Numbered from the stretch's first letter, positions 46,196 through 58,849 are shown. The stretch is DNA of 64,000 bases from Phanerochaete sordida (GCA_019973155.2 BPQB01000104.1:35909-99908); one strand, 5' to 3'. Numbers and translations are program-made. The notes: a model not told the origin generated them from the sequence alone.

Positions 46196-47239
46196 GAGGG
46201 AAGGTAGACGAGCTGTCCTAGCGGGCCGCGCGAGGTTCTTATACTCGCCGTGTTGTCTCTACCAACTGAGGTCCTACCTGTGCCATAATTCATGGAGACA
46301 GCGTGCATCGCCTGCGCAAGATCAACATGAGCGTTCCGACAGCGCCAGTGCCAGTTCTGGGTGGAAGCAGTCATTTCGGGTGCAGAGTCCCTGTGCGAAG
46401 CTGTGAAGGGTTTTTGAGCGTGAGTGTCACTGTTTGCCGTATCGGTGGAGCACACCTTGGGCGGTAGGCACCTTGGGCGGGTACTTCCGACTCGGACGAC
46501 GCTCTTCGGCGGACCTTGATGCGCCCGGCAGCTTATGCGCTGCCCACATACAAAGCTCCATCTCATGCATCTTCAACATGCTGAGAGGCAGATACTACAA
46601 CATGAAATATTCGATAGGCAGAACTGATATGCTGGCAACGGTGACTCCGTGAGCACGCATCGTAGACGACCTCGGTTCACGGACTGACAGCGTACCTGCA
46701 TGGGTACCGAGACGTGGACAGGTCCGGCTCCGAGATCGGATTGTCAGGAAGCAGAGCACTGTGCTCCAGCTACGCTGCCTCTTTGAACCTCGTTACTGCC
46801 GACGTGCAAACTCGGAGGCGCAGACTGTTGAGCGGTGGACACGCGACGTCGCACGACAGTCGTGCAGTCCGCAAACGTCCGCCTCGCGTGCGACTTCGAT
46901 CAGCTATCTCTTGAGCAACGTATCAGCGAGAAGTACGTGGAGGATATCAGAGAACTTGGCATTGCTGGTGTTTGTGCTCGCGGAAAGGGACAGAGACGTA
47001 GAGGAAGGAGTCAGGCGCCTCGACCATAACGCGACACCACGTGACAATTTTCGGGACGCGAAGACGCGCAGCGCGCAGGCTCATTCTCAATGTTTTGTGA
47101 CAAAAAGAGCAGAAAACAGCTTGAATGGTAGAATATAGACTAGCGAAGCATCTGGAGGCTCAAGTCTTTCGGCAGAACCAAGCTAATATTTATTCGACTG
47201 AGCGGATCGCGGCAGCAAGGGAATGAATGAGCTCATTTA
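46196..47239. other. Spacer, no gene seen
   Basis: Contains the protease promoter and the 3' side of the next DUF6533 gene. Frames are short and unconvincing. Confidence 0.45.
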
Positions 47240-48985
47240 TTAGACTGCCTCGAACATTGCCTGCGCCACTTCGGCGTCGTTACCTTGGGGGCCCTTCTCT
47301 ACTTCCGCGAGGTTCGTATCATGATGATCGACGACAAAAGAGAAGTCTGTCTGGGATACCACCACAGCGGCATCGCCTTCACAACCAGCTTCGTCGTAGG
47401 CCGCTGACTCTCCGATATTTCCTAGGAAGCTGGAAGGCACCTTGAAGGTAATCGAGAAACGGGAGAAGTGCTCCATATCCGATGAGTTGCTGCCGACGGT
47501 GGGGTTGACTTGCCGAAGGTTCAACATGAAGCGTTGGACCAGGATTGCTAGCTGAATGCCGTTAGATGTAGAAGACAAGGTCATTTGCTGTACATAATGG
47601 CTCACCAGAGCTTGTGCAATAGGATCTACCTGGGTTCCCTACAGTAGAATTGGTTGATATATTGGCACGACTCTGTCAGATGATATACGCACCTGGGATG
47701 TGGTGAATGTTAATAACTGGACAAGATCCAGAGCAAGGCGGGAGCTAAGATATGATTGTATGAAGATATTCAGCATCGTGAAACAGCGTGGGTAATCTCA
47801 TCCTTAACTGACAAGAAGTATGCGGTGCCTAGATCATTCATCAGTCGGAAATCAATAGAAAGTCACGGTGGAGCACGTACTATCTCTGAGGAGCACAGAC
47901 GTCACCGATGAGGGGATGTTCAGACGGCGCATCTGACGAAAGTGCTCGTATGATTTGACCCATGTCAAGATCAGGACCAGAAGGTCGGTGGCAATGCTAC
48001 ACCACGAGTTAAACCATAGAACTATTCAGCGAAGCATCAGCTCAGAATCTGCGACCATCGACACAGGAAGAGTAGAACCCACAGCTTGGACATAATGAGT
48101 CTTCAGAAGCATCGTAATAGCATGAGTTGTACATACGAGGTATTGACTTTAGGCGAAATTTTGAGGTACCGGACGCAGAAATGCCCAACGATTGGTAGAT
48201 CGTCGTAAGTGGTCACGCTGCGTGTATATCCAAACTGGATATTATATGCATGTTAGCACGCTGGGTTTCAAGACGAAATTTACGCGGATGCTCACGACAT
48301 TGGTCCACACCTCAGCCTGTAGAAGTACAAAGACCAGGCCAGCCAACATGTATCTCAAGCGAGATTCTTTCCAAAGTGCATAGACTCTTAATGCCAGAAC
48401 GACTAGAAGAAGCAGAAGTTACATTTATTTTCAAGGGTCAAAATCAGCTAGACATCTGCTCACGGGAGATTACTGTCGCCGTAGCGCACGTTATAAAGCC
48501 ATTGAGGACTTCGGAGAGGATACACCTGGAAGCCGCGGTCGATAAGTCACTAAATCTGCCGCTGCCCCTGGACATCTGAGCATAGAGAGGTGAGCTGAGC
48601 GTCGTTACATACATGGATCTGCGGCTTACACATTTGCTGTCCCTTGAACGGGATTGTCTGTAGCAGGGGACCCAGGACCATCAGCCACCGCAGAGCCAGT
48701 AGCAAGATCGAGGTCGCAGTGAGCTTGCGTGACCATACGACGGCAACCTCTTGATCAAAGGTGATGATGAACTCATACACCGTGAGGCCTGTGTCATGCA
48801 GTGAGCGACCAGGTTTAGCATAGACTCAATGCGGTCCGCACGACTACGCACATGTCACCGCGGAGAGAATATCAGAGTCTGTCAAGCTATTTATACCGCG
48901 AATTGTCAGCGTAAGGACAGAATATTGTGGCTGAGACGAACAAGTTACTGAGCTCGAGGAGGAAGTCAGCGGTCGACGCGGACAT
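47240..48985 (-). CDS. DUF6533 membrane protein, diverged copy
   Basis: Start proposed at the ATG at 48985 (MSASTADFLLELSNLFVSAT). The DUF6533 core VYEFIITFDQEVAVVWSRK and SILLLALRWLMVLGPLLQT are at 48.6-48.78 kb. The middle segments at 47.8-48.5 kb are recognisable only in part. The last exon has LVQRFMLNLRQVNPTVGSN and FSRFSITFKVPSSFLGNIGE with a tail ending at 47240. The GEP(L) motif reads GESAAYD here, so the conserved tail is beginning to diverge. Intermediate exons were not fixed, so I cannot say whether the frame is intact throughout. Confidence 0.65.
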
Positions 48986-50166
48986 GGTGAGCGAGAAGTA
49001 AACCACGAGCAACGATCGTTTGGATGCAGTTCCTTTATTCATAGTCGCAGGTGCGCATCGAGACGCTGATAAGCATGCAATATCAGCGCCGTGGTGTATC
49101 AGAAGATGGGGAAGCCTGCTCAGCGCTCATGGTCATAGCAGTGATGCCTAGGTTTTCGCCTTATCGTGCCTCCGAGCAGCGCGGCCTCTCCCGCAACCTT
49201 CTCTACACAGCCTTCCGCTCATCACGTAGATCCCTGTGCCTCTCGCGTATAGCATCAGCGCTGTACGGCCCATGCGTTGCCAATTGCTTCATCTGTGTCG
49301 AAAGGCTGCTGGCTGTGTAGTGTGTAGAGCCTTAGACTGGTTGCGAGGCCCAGCGGTACACGCGCCCAACACGTTTGCGGCGTCGAAGTGAAGGAACGAG
49401 GGGGCAATGTTTGGACGCGATCCCTTTGTCGCACGCAGATCCTGCCCATGAGTGGCTCCGACCCTATGATTCTTGGGATGATGGAAAAAAAAAAACGCCG
49501 TGTCACAGCACATGGTGAAACACCATTGCAATCTTTGTATGGGCGTATATCGGAAGCCGTGATGTCCGACGACAAGTGGTTGGGCGGCGCGCGAGAGGCA
49601 TTAGAGTTGTTCAAAAGCCGGCGCACAATGCGATAGCGTGAGAACAGCACGGTCAGATCCTAGCGAATCACGAGCGGAGACCGGTCTGGGCCGGGTAGCA
49701 GGGAAGGAGACGGGCTGTGTAAATATACGCCGCTGCAACCTCACGCGTACTGTACGGGTTCGTGGCCGCCGGACAGGTCAACCTCCCGCATAGAGACCAC
49801 TCGGATACCTCGTCTTCGCGTCCTCTGGCAGCGCAAGGGAAACCTGTTGAAGAAGCCGGCATGGCGAGCGGAGAAAGCACATAACTCAAACGCTCCGGAG
49901 TCTGCGAGGTAAGTCTGAAGATTCATACACACTACGCGCTCTAGAAACGTTTTGACAAGATTATGGCGGCAGGAAATACAGTACGAACTACGGCGAAAAT
50001 AGCGTCATGGATAGTAGAACCTAGGAAGACGTTCGGCGATTCTATGTGAGCATACGTGGATACATGACGACAGGCATAAAGCATCGAGTGCATGGACATG
50101 CCTTGCGCCGGTCAAAGACAGGTGGCGAGTCTCGCAGCGCGGGCGCGGGCCACTCATCGCAGCGGC
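48986..50166. other. Spacer, no gene seen
   Basis: About 1.2 kb with short frames only. An A-tract of 11 A sits near 49,485. It includes the promoter of the DUF6533 gene to the left and the 3' end of the transporter gene to the right. Confidence 0.45.
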
Positions 50167-52810
50167 TCAGCCCTCCTTCGCCTGGTTCGCCACCGCGAAC
50201 CTGCTCCTCGCACGCAGCGCCGGGCCCTTCCAGAACAATATCTGCCCCCACAACCATCAGCCCCTTCCAAAAATCACAGGATAGCGAGCGACGCACGAAC
50301 GGCACAGGGCTCATCACGAGCGCAAGCAGCGCAAAGAGCGTGTTCGCCCAGTGGTACGTCAGCGCGCCGTACATCTGCGCCGTGAAGAGCGGGAAGGCCG
50401 TCCCGCACGCGTTCCGCGCGAGGCTCTGCCCCGCGAGCGCGCTCGACGCGAACGTCCCGTAGCTGCCCGCGCGCCAGCCCTTGCGTCAGCGGTCGTGTGG
50501 AAGAAGGGAGGGGGGAGGAGCGCACCAGTCCGCGAGGTACGTGAAGACGGCGAGGTAGATCGTGAAGGAGCCGGCCTCGACGAGCTGTGCGCGGCGTCAG
50601 CAGACGCGCGGAGAAGAGCGGGAGGGGAGGACGCACGACGATGGCGATGCAGAGCGCGATCCAGTGCACGTGTGCGAAGCTGCACCACGCGTAGATGAAG
50701 AGCGCGCCTGCGAAGACGAGCCCGGCGGGCATCGCCATGTACAGCCGTGCCTCGGGGCCGCGCGCCGCGTGGTTCTTCCTGCTCGTCACATTAAATATCG
50801 TGCTGGTGTAGTGGGAGGGGTGGACGCACCGGTAGAGCCGCTCCTGATACTGCTGCGCGGCGAGGCCGAGGCAGCTGCCGATGCTGCGTGCGCGTCAGCG
50901 CGCGGTGCGGTGCGACGTGGGAGAGGGCGCACGCACAAGAACGTCACAAACACAACGCCGACCTCGCCGTTGTTGAACCCGTGCAGGTCCGCGAAGATCG
51001 GCCCGATGCTCTCGATGAGCACGTACAGGATGCCCCACGCGAAGCCGACCCAGACCTGCCCCTCCATTAGCCTATCTTCGAGACTTCACATTAGGGGAAG
51101 ACGCACGCTGAACGCCGCGACAACGGGCTCCGTCACGAGCAGATACACCGGGCGCGTGCACGAGATCCACACGAGCGTGCGCAGGCGCGCGCGCTCGTCC
51201 TCGACGCGCGCGCGGTAGCGCGCGTCGCCGGTTTCTTTGCGCAGCCGGCGCGCGATGCGCGTGAGCACGACGGCGGCGCGCGTTTCTTTCATCAGGAAGG
51301 GGATGAGCGCTGCGAAGACCATCGTCACGCTGCCCACCGCATTCATCAGCCGGGCCAAACAGGGAGAGGAGAGGAGGGAGGAGGCGCACATAAAATGTAT
51401 CCACTGGATCCACCTCCACCCGAGCCTCTTGTCCATCTCGATCCAGCCAGCCGCGACAGGCCCGAGGCCGGTGCAGCCGATGGCGGCGAGCGCGAAGAGC
51501 GCCATGGGGCGCCCGCGCTGCGGCGGCGCGAAGAGGTCCGCGATGCTCCCGCCGACCATCGTCGAGCCCGTCGAGCCGAACGCGCCCGCGAGGAAGCGTG
51601 CGGCTTGTACGGTGTGGATGTTCGTCGCCCTTTTCCCCACGAAATTCATGAGTATATGCGGGTATATGCGCCAGACGGAGGGAGGCACGCACAGAGCGAC
51701 CATGAGGTGCATCATCCCAAACCCGACCGCGCTCACGACGTACAGCGGCTGGCGCCCGAACTCCTCGCTGAAGCTCGCCGTCACGAGCGGCGTGAGCGCG
51801 AAGCCGAGCGTGTACAGCGAGAGCCCGACCGTCGCCTCAAACTCTGTGCACCCCAAATCCCGAACCATCCCCGGGAAGCCGAGGTTGTACGTCGCGCCGT
51901 TCGCCGCTGCCCCACCCATCGCCATCAGCGTCAGCTTGCCTGACGGAGGGAGAGAGGACGCACCGGCGAGCGCGGTGAAGAACACCGCGCAGAGCGTGAT
52001 GAGCCACTTGCGCGCCGGGCTGAAGTGCGCGGGGTCGCGCGCGTCGGCGGGCAGGAACTCGACCTGGGCAGCGTGTTTCAGGGCACAACCTGTGCGTGCA
52101 GAAGCGGGACTCACGTACAGGGGCCCGCTATCGTCGTCGTCCTTGGGGGGAGCGCCGGCCTCGAGGTCGACGGCGGTGTCATCACGTGTGTGCCCAGGGC
52201 TGGCGGGCGCGTGCGCGGGGGCGCTGTCGGGCGGGGGCGCGGCGGAGGCCTGCGGACAGTGTTTCAGGGCATATCTGCGGCGCGATGCAGCGGAACTCAC
52301 GTACAGGGGACTGCCTTCGTCGTCGTCCTTGCTATTCATGGCGCGCGCCTCGAGGCCGACGGCGGCGTGGGGCGCGTGCACGGCAGGGGCCTGCGGACAG
52401 TGTTTCAGGGCACATCTGCGGCGGGACGCAGCGAGACTCACGTACGGGGGGGTGTCGTCGCTCGCTTCCTTCGTAGGCGGCGCGGCGTCGGGGTCGACGG
52501 CGGTGGCGTCACGCGTGTGTCCGTGCGCGCTGTGCTCCCGGTGCGTACTGTGGCGGCTGGCGTGGCTGCGTAAGCTGTGGCGGTCGTGCGAGTGCTCGTG
52601 CTCGCGATGGTGCACGTAGTCCGCGAGCTGGCGCAGGTACGGCTCGTCGAGCTCGGCGTCGGTCGCGCGCTCGGCGGGAGTGATGCGCGGGTCGATGCGC
52701 TCCGTGACCGCGTCTTCGTGCACGACGCGGACGTGCTCGAGCTCGAGCGCGCTGGCCGCGCTGGTCGGGCGAGGGGGCGAGTGCTCGGTGGAGGGTTGGT
52801 GGGTAGGCAT
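50167..52810 (-). CDS. MFS transporter, polyamine/drug antiporter type (661 aa)
   Basis: Thirteen exons: 52442-52810, 52301-52390, 52115-52249, 51964-52063, 51693-51906, 51390-51629, 51107-51329, 50937-51055, 50830-50883, 50637-50778, 50526-50584, 50297-50462 and 50167-50241; total 1,986 nt. About 215 hydrophilic residues precede the first membrane segment, including a His-rich stretch at 67-98 (HHREHEHSHDRH). The core carries DHA1-family signatures: YNLGFPGMVRDLGCTEFEAT, GLSLYTLGFALTPLVTASFS, SEEFGRQPLYVVSAVGFG, ARFLAGAFGSTGSTMVGGSI, GWRWIQWIHF, WVGFAWGILYVLIESIGPIF, then YGTFASSALAGQSLARN and LFWKGPALRARSRFA at the end. Such proteins export drugs or polyamines in exchange for protons at the plasma membrane. 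The first six introns are all multiples of three without stops. Exons 1-3 and their introns are tandem duplicates. Confidence 0.92.
52064..52441 (-). repeat. Tandem duplication of an exon plus its 51-nt intron
   Basis: Three introns of exactly 51 nt (52391-52441, 52250-52300, 52064-52114) are near-copies of each other. All start GTGAGT, share TGCCCTGAAACAC near the 3' side and end in CAG; introns 1 and 2 differ at about five positions. The exon ends before them are also alike (a D/E-rich run then PPY, PLY and PLY). Exon and intron were therefore copied together inside the transporter's N-terminal region. Confidence 0.9.
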
Positions 52811-53849
52811 CGTCGTCTGTGCGAGGGGAGCGGGAGGAGGCGGTGGGTCTCCGGAGGGATCACGACAAGCCGGATGTCGCCTCGTGCATTTTATGCAAAG
52901 CGGCAGCGCTGCAAAGTCTCGGCCGAACCGTTGACGCGGAGGCTTTCTGCGGCGATTGCCAATGCAGCGCGAGGCCGGCGCGCGCGGAGGGAGGGCGTCG
53001 TCAGCTCTTGCGCGCCGCGCGGCGGACGCACGAGCCAGAGGAAGGGAGGGATCGGCACGGCGGAGCGCTGGAGAAGCAGGCGTCGGACGGGCTCGCCACG
53101 CCCCAGGAGAGCTGCCGCATTGTCAGCATGCCGCGTTTCTGGGCAATGTGGGCTGATCCTGGTGCAGCGCGGGGTACGGCATCCTGCTGACTACCCACGA
53201 ACAATGAGTCGATAGCGTCGAGGAAGACGCCGAGAGTATCGCACCTGCGTCGCCTGCCGACCAGCGCCAGCTCATGCGTGCGTGAAAAATTAATCCTGGC
53301 CCGACGGTGGCACCACTTTGCGCCCGGCTGCAGTCAATGAGTCATCTCGGCACCTGCATCGCGGCGCGCGGCAGCGCCCGAGCATCGGCCGCGGCGTGCC
53401 TCGGCGGCAACATGGCCAAGCGCGTGCACTTCAACGCGACGGCCTGCTCGAGCAAAGAGAAACTCGACGAGGACGGGAGCATGTGGCGTCCTCGCCGAAG
53501 AAAATGCGCGGGCAGGAGCCAGCAGGTTGTTTGGCCGTGTTGTGCAACGGCTTCCGTTCCTAACACGGCCAAACACCGCGGGGGCGCCTTCCGCGCGGCA
53601 CGGAGCCCTCACGCCATTCCCTTCCGCACGCCCGCCCCTGTCCTGCCATGCACAACGAAGACCATCCGCGAAGGCACTGCACCCGTGTGGGGTGCCGCCT
53701 GCGCGCGTCACGCCCGTGACTCATCCGACACGAGGGCCCGCCTCCCGCGCACGCCCGCCGCGGAATACACTCGCCCCGCCGTCCGTCGGGCGCGCTCTGA
53801 TCCGTATGTCGTGCCTCATTTCATTGCACCGCACTCAGGGCTAACTCTG
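52811..53849. other. GC-rich region, no gene seen
   Basis: Long overlapping frames on both strands, for example 53307-54227 on the plus strand, reflect high GC content and few stop codons. None shows a domain. This holds the promoter of the transporter gene. Confidence 0.45.
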
Positions 53850-54650
53850 CTGGCACGTCAGGTGGTGGCCAGCTGCCCCTCGACGTCCGCCTGCGCTGGG
53901 CCGCGCGCCAACCGCCCGTTCTTCGGTTTCCGCGTCCGTCGCATCGCGGGCCCTGGCCTGATCGCGTCCTCCCGCGACTGGGCACCATCGCAGGCGGCGT
54001 GCGTCGAAGGCTCTCCGCCGCTCTCCCGCTCCGCGTCCTCGACCGTCCTCGGCGCGCTTGTGATTATCAGTCAATTTCATGCGAAGCGAAGGTTCGGTAG
54101 AGCTTTGTCCTGGGCTATGCACCGGTGCTGTTCATTCGCCGACTGGGCTGGTGGTTCGACGGGTACGTACGCGAAATGTCACCGCGTCCTTGCGCGTAGG
54201 GTAGCGGCTGCGTATGGCTCCGAGTAATGGTACGCTCTCTGCTCTTCGTGGATCTTTGTCCTCACGTGCGATTCTCGTCCCTCTGCAGGTAAAACTTCTG
54301 CGTAATAAACATCGGTGGTCTGCGATGAAGCACCTGGAACACGCGCCGCCGCCGTCAAGCGCGATGGACCGCCTCTCCTTCGCACCGCCGACCGCCCGCC
54401 GTACGCTTCTCTGCACACCACCACCCGCCGGCAGCGGCGTCCGCTCTCCCTCCTGGCACCCCAGCCGGCCGATGCCGCGCCCGCTCGCGTGAGATACAGG
54501 CCGTCGCGCACCCACCACCGAAACCCGCACCCCGTCTTCGGCGCCGCGCTCGTCGTGCCTCTGCCGCACCTCCTACGCCGGAGAACCGACAAGGCTGCTC
54601 CACGGGACGTACATCCTACGCGGACCGCGCGGGCAATCCCACCGCGATCA
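53850..54650 (+). repeat. Dispersed GC-rich repeat, copy 1
   Basis: Shares extended similarity with 55.44-56.25 kb and with 59.65-60.35 kb in the same orientation. Landmarks in order are CGACTGGGCACCATCGCAG, then TATCAGTCAATTTCATGCGA at 54,065, then CACCCGCCGGCAGCGGCGT near 54,420 and CGCACCCACCACC near 54,500. No open frame is conserved between the copies and no terminal repeats were found, so the class of element is unknown. The edges are approximate. Confidence 0.7.
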
Positions 54651-55439
54651 ACATGAGGCCGCCCGTGCACCCGCCGCCCGCGCAGACATCGTCGCCCGCT
54701 GGCGCGCCGCTCCGTCCCCGCACTGTCTCTGTCCTTCTCTGCGCCTCTCTGCGCCCTCGCACGCGCGCACAGGCCCGCATTGCGGCCCCTTGTACTCGCC
54801 GGCCTAGCTCCTCCGCCGCCGGGTGCGCCCAGAGCGCCCGGGCGCATTCGCCCTACGGCACACGGGGCCCCTGAGCGCCGCAGAGCGCGCGCAGGCTTGG
54901 GGGCTTTGGGTGCGCGACGACGCGCCGTACGCTCCACGCCGTCACCCGGACGCGCCGTCTGCGCTCTGGACAGGGGCTGGCGCGGTGCGGAGGGCCGCGG
55001 CGCGTCCCATGCGCGGACAGGCCGCTCTGCGTCGCGCTTCGCATAGCAGCGCTCGAGGCGCGGGCACCGCCTGGGCCGCGGCTGCGGCGCCCCGCACGCC
55101 CTCTGCCTCTTCCACGACACCCGCCGACGGGTCCGCGCCGACGCTACGGGCGGTACGCATGCCGTGGCGCGGGGAGCGGCTGCCGCGGGGACGGCGCGGC
55201 CACGCGCGGCGCGGAGCGGCAGAGCATGTCAGAGCCGCGCGACACGTACGCGGCTCTCTCTACCGCACTCGTAAACGGTCTGCGCTTGGCTCGACCCGGG
55301 CCCTGTGGCAACGGAGGCGCGGTGCCGAACGAGAATGCGCTTCTCGCACACGCGCGCCGCCGCGCCGGGCGCCGGGCGCGAGCGGATGTGTGCGCCGCGC
55401 CTGCCTTTTGCTGGACCGTACTCGATGCGCACGCGAGGC
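54651..55439. other. GC-rich spacer between repeat copies
   Basis: May be a further diverged part of the repeat (C-rich stretches resemble 56.3-56.9 kb). Overlapping frames occur on both strands and no gene is supported. Confidence 0.4.
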
Positions 55440-56250
55440 GCACGTCAGGTGGCGCTCGTCTGTCGCTTGACATTCGCCTGCGCAGCGTCGCGGGGCCCGC
55501 GCTGGGCCACGCGCCGTCCGCTTGTTCCTCGGCTGCCCCATTCGTCGCACCGTGGGCTCTGGCCGGATCGCGCGTCCTCCTGCGACTGGGCACCATCGCA
55601 GTCGGCGTGCGGCGAAGGCTGTCCGCCGCCCTCTCGCTCCGCGCCCTCGACGGAACTCAGCTTGTCTGTGTTCATCAGTCAATTTCACAGCGGTGGTCTG
55701 GTAGAGGTTGGCCCCTGTCGGAGTGTCGATGTTTTTCTCCTATCGCGTGGGTAACCGGGTGAGTGCGCGAGAATTCGCCACACCACGCCGGCAGAATAGC
55801 GGCTTCGCTTGAACCGGAGCGGCGGTACATACGTTCCTTCTCCTTCCTACCCGTATAGTTCTGTCCTGACATGCGCATCTAGTTTGTGTGCAGACGCAAA
55901 CCTCGCGCGCTGCATATGTGCGGTCCACGACGAAGCACCTGAGACGAGGCCCGTCGCCCGCCGCCCCCGCCGCCCCCGCCGTCCTTGCCGCCAGTCCTCG
56001 CCTCGCCGCCACGGAACACCTCACTCCGGCTTCGCTGACCACACGCCAAATAATCATCTTCACATCGTCGCCGGCCGCCAGCGGCGTTAATCCACACTTC
56101 AACCAATCTTGCGACCGCCCACGCTTCGCTCGACACCCAGATTCAGATCGCAGGGCACCCACCATCACGCCCCGAATCCCTTCCTCGGCACCGCATCGTC
56201 GACACACCTTCTAAGCCGAAGGATCATCCCCGCGTCTCGGGCTATACGCT
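55440..56250 (+). repeat. Dispersed GC-rich repeat, copy 2
   Basis: Same landmark order as copy 1: CGACTGGGCACCATCGCAG near 55,585, ATCAGTCAATTTCA at 55,674, GGCCGCCAGCGGCGT near 56,075 and GGGCACCCACCATCACGCC near 56,155. It is internally more diverged after the ATCAGTCAATTTCA motif. Confidence 0.65.
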
Positions 56251-57180
56251 CAGGACGTCCTGTATAGCCAATGCCCTCCCGGCCGACGTCCGCTTCCCGC
56301 GCAGCCGCTGCATCGCCGCCCGCCGACACGCTGCCTTGTCCCTGCACCCCTCTGCCTTCTCTGCACCGCCACACGCCCGCGCATGGTCCCGGAAAGCGGT
56401 GCATCGGGGCGTGGCGGCCTGGCAGCTCGGCGGGCGCGCGCGCGTGCGCCGGGGCCGGGCTAGCGTTTGGAGCCCAAGGCGCACGCCTGGTCTCGCTCTC
56501 GCGACATGTCGGGCATAAGATGATGCCCGTCCCCCTTGCCATCCCCTGGACAAAACGCGCGGTCCGAGCTCTCGACCAGGCTGGGCAGCGCGCGGAGGGC
56601 CGCGGCGAGTCGTTCTGGATGGGGAGGCCGCGTGTGCTACATGGAGTGGATTGGGCGACGCTGACCGGAGCTGCGCTGTGACGGCGTTGTTGTGCATGCT
56701 GTGTCATTCTGTGACGGCCGGCACGTAGGCTCTGTGGGGCTCTTGGATACACTGGGTGGAGCACCGCCAGGGACAACTCCTCTGAGAAGGCGTGTCCAGC
56801 CTTGCCTGAAGTATTGTGGCTTGTCTTCAAGCGCGTGCGCCTCGTGCGGCAGCTCACGCGGCATTGACAGGTGCGCTCCCAGTCTCTCCGTACCGTTCCT
56901 CGCGTGCTCACGCAGAGACTTATAAGGGCGACCACACGTGCGCTCCGGATGTCTCTAGCGACGGGACCAAGCATCCAGCGCATCGGTGAGGCGGATTCTC
57001 GGAAGAGTTACTGGTAGCGAAGTTGTGTCCGTCGCAGGGCACGCGATGATTTCTTCGATAAAACTAGATTGCGCTGTCGTATCCATACAGATGAATAAAT
57101 GCTAGCTAGCTTTTCATGGAACAACACCCTCTTTCTTTAGTCCACTCCGTCCGATTCGTCTGTAGACCCTCTTTTTTGGT
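56251..57180. other. Spacer, no gene seen
   Basis: The GC-rich left half is possibly a continuation of the repeat. The right half is the 3' flank of the next DUF6533 gene. No gene recognised. Confidence 0.4.
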
Positions 57181-58849
57181 TCACACGACAGCAGACGACG
57201 AGCTTGCCTGTATCGTAGCGCCCTCATCATCGTTCGCCGACGACCCCTCGTCCGAATTCTCGTCCTCCACTCCGTCATGTATGCCCTGGCTGTGGTCCAG
57301 GGGCTCCCCGATGTTGCCTAGTATATCGCTTGGGACTCTGAAGCTCACGGAGAAGCGTGAAGAATGCCACTCGGTGGTGCCGGTCGGGGTATTCGCTTGC
57401 CCAAATTGGCGTAAATTCAGCATGAAGCGTTGGACTAGGACCGGCGGCTGCACAGGGAGCGCGAGGGTCATTAAGTCCGCGCTAACAATGTGCAAAGTGG
57501 AAGGTTACCAAAATTATGGCGAATGTGTTCACAATGCCGCCCTGCCATAGCGTCAGTACGAAATCCGCTGTCTACCGTCCACGTGCTACCCACTTTGGAT
57601 GCGCCGGTCGTAGAAAGTGTGAGGAAAGTCAGGATGTTAAGAAGCAGTATAAAACTGTTGCAAAGAACAATCCGATACTTCGGAGTATTGTGATGGAAGG
57701 TCTGCAACGTACCTGAAGTATAGACTACCTGAGAGCATAGAACTAGTGAGGACAGTAGGCATTGGCAACAAAATGGACGCACCATCGCGGATTAATACGC
57801 CTGTGATTGAGTGTATGACATCGAGCCGCCGCGCTTCGAAAAATAAGGTGAATGATCTCATCCATGTAACAGTGAGGACAATGACGTTGGATAGAAGTGA
57901 GGAGATCACGGCCAGATAACCATCTGTGGAGGTGTCAGGTGACGACAGAGCGACTGACGTGATTGCCTACAACTGAAGCATCGCATTAGTACGGAAATGA
58001 GCCGGTAGTCATTTTGACACGCACATTTTCAGAGTAGTCAAGGATTCACGGCGAGAAGGAGTGCACACAGGACCTAAAGTAGGTACTTCAGTGTCTGTAA
58101 ACACAGTGTGTGCCAGGCCCCCCTGTGCGGTGATTCAGTGGGCAGAAATTGTGGACGATGAACGAGAAATGTACCAAGTTATCAATCATTAGGCCAGACA
58201 CAAGTAGAAAAGTGGCGGTAGAGGCGACGTATGCCATTCGGGACCCTTTCAACAGCGCGTACACTCGCAGAGATTGCACCACTGTAATCCTAATCATGTT
58301 AAAGATGTCCTGGATCTGGCAGTGGACTTACAAGTGGTAAGGATCGAAGTAACCGTCAAAGCAACTGTGCCGAAGGTAACGACGAATGCACATCTAGATA
58401 AGATAATGACAGGTTGAGCTAGGAATCAAGATACTAATCCTGGAAAGAGCATCTAGAGGTCAGTGACATGAGTACGATCCTCCACAAAAAGTCAAGAGCG
58501 ACGTACACACGCGTGTTCCTCCAGGAAGAGCGCCCATTAACGGCACAACGAGCATGAGCCATCTTACGCAAAGTAGTAGAATTGATGTGATCGTTCGCTT
58601 GCGGCACCACACTGCAGAGATCTCTCGATCCAGCGTGATGATGTACTCGTAGACGACGAAAACTGCGCGGGAACAAACTGAGCGAGCGCAAACTACTGAC
58701 GGTTCTTTGGTAGTGACACACCTAGCAGGGCAAAGTCGAGACGCCCCGAGAAGGATCTGATTTGGAGGTACATATCAGCAGATATCAAATATTGCGGGTA
58801 GGGCAGCAACTGACGCCATTCTCAGCTCGCTCTGCAGCTCCTCAGACAT
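57181..58849 (-). CDS. DUF6533 membrane protein, diverged copy
   Basis: Start proposed at the ATG at 58849 (MSEELQSELRMASVAALPAI). The DUF6533 core VFVVYEYIITLDREISAVW and SILLLCVRWLMLVVPLMGA lie at 58.5-58.7 kb. VVQSLRVYALLKGSRMAY and a hydrophobic segment follow near 58.2 kb, and LLSNVIVLTVTWMRSFTLFF with ITGVLIRDG near 57.8 kb. The last exon reads PPVLVQRFMLNLRQFGQANT and RFSVSFRVPSDILGNIGEPL with an acidic tail ending at 57181. The exon borders were only partly resolved. It lies between copies 2 and 3 of the GC-rich repeat. Confidence 0.7.

Noticed and set aside
51237..52619. Plus-strand open frame of 460 codons
   Set aside because: It is antisense to the MFS gene, whose family motifs and splice sites are clear on the minus strand. 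The long antisense frame follows from GC-rich third positions.
53307..55120. Frames of about 300 codons on both strands
   Set aside because: They overlap each other and a repeated GC-rich sequence, are rich in Arg/Ala/Pro, and show no domain or conservation between repeat copies.
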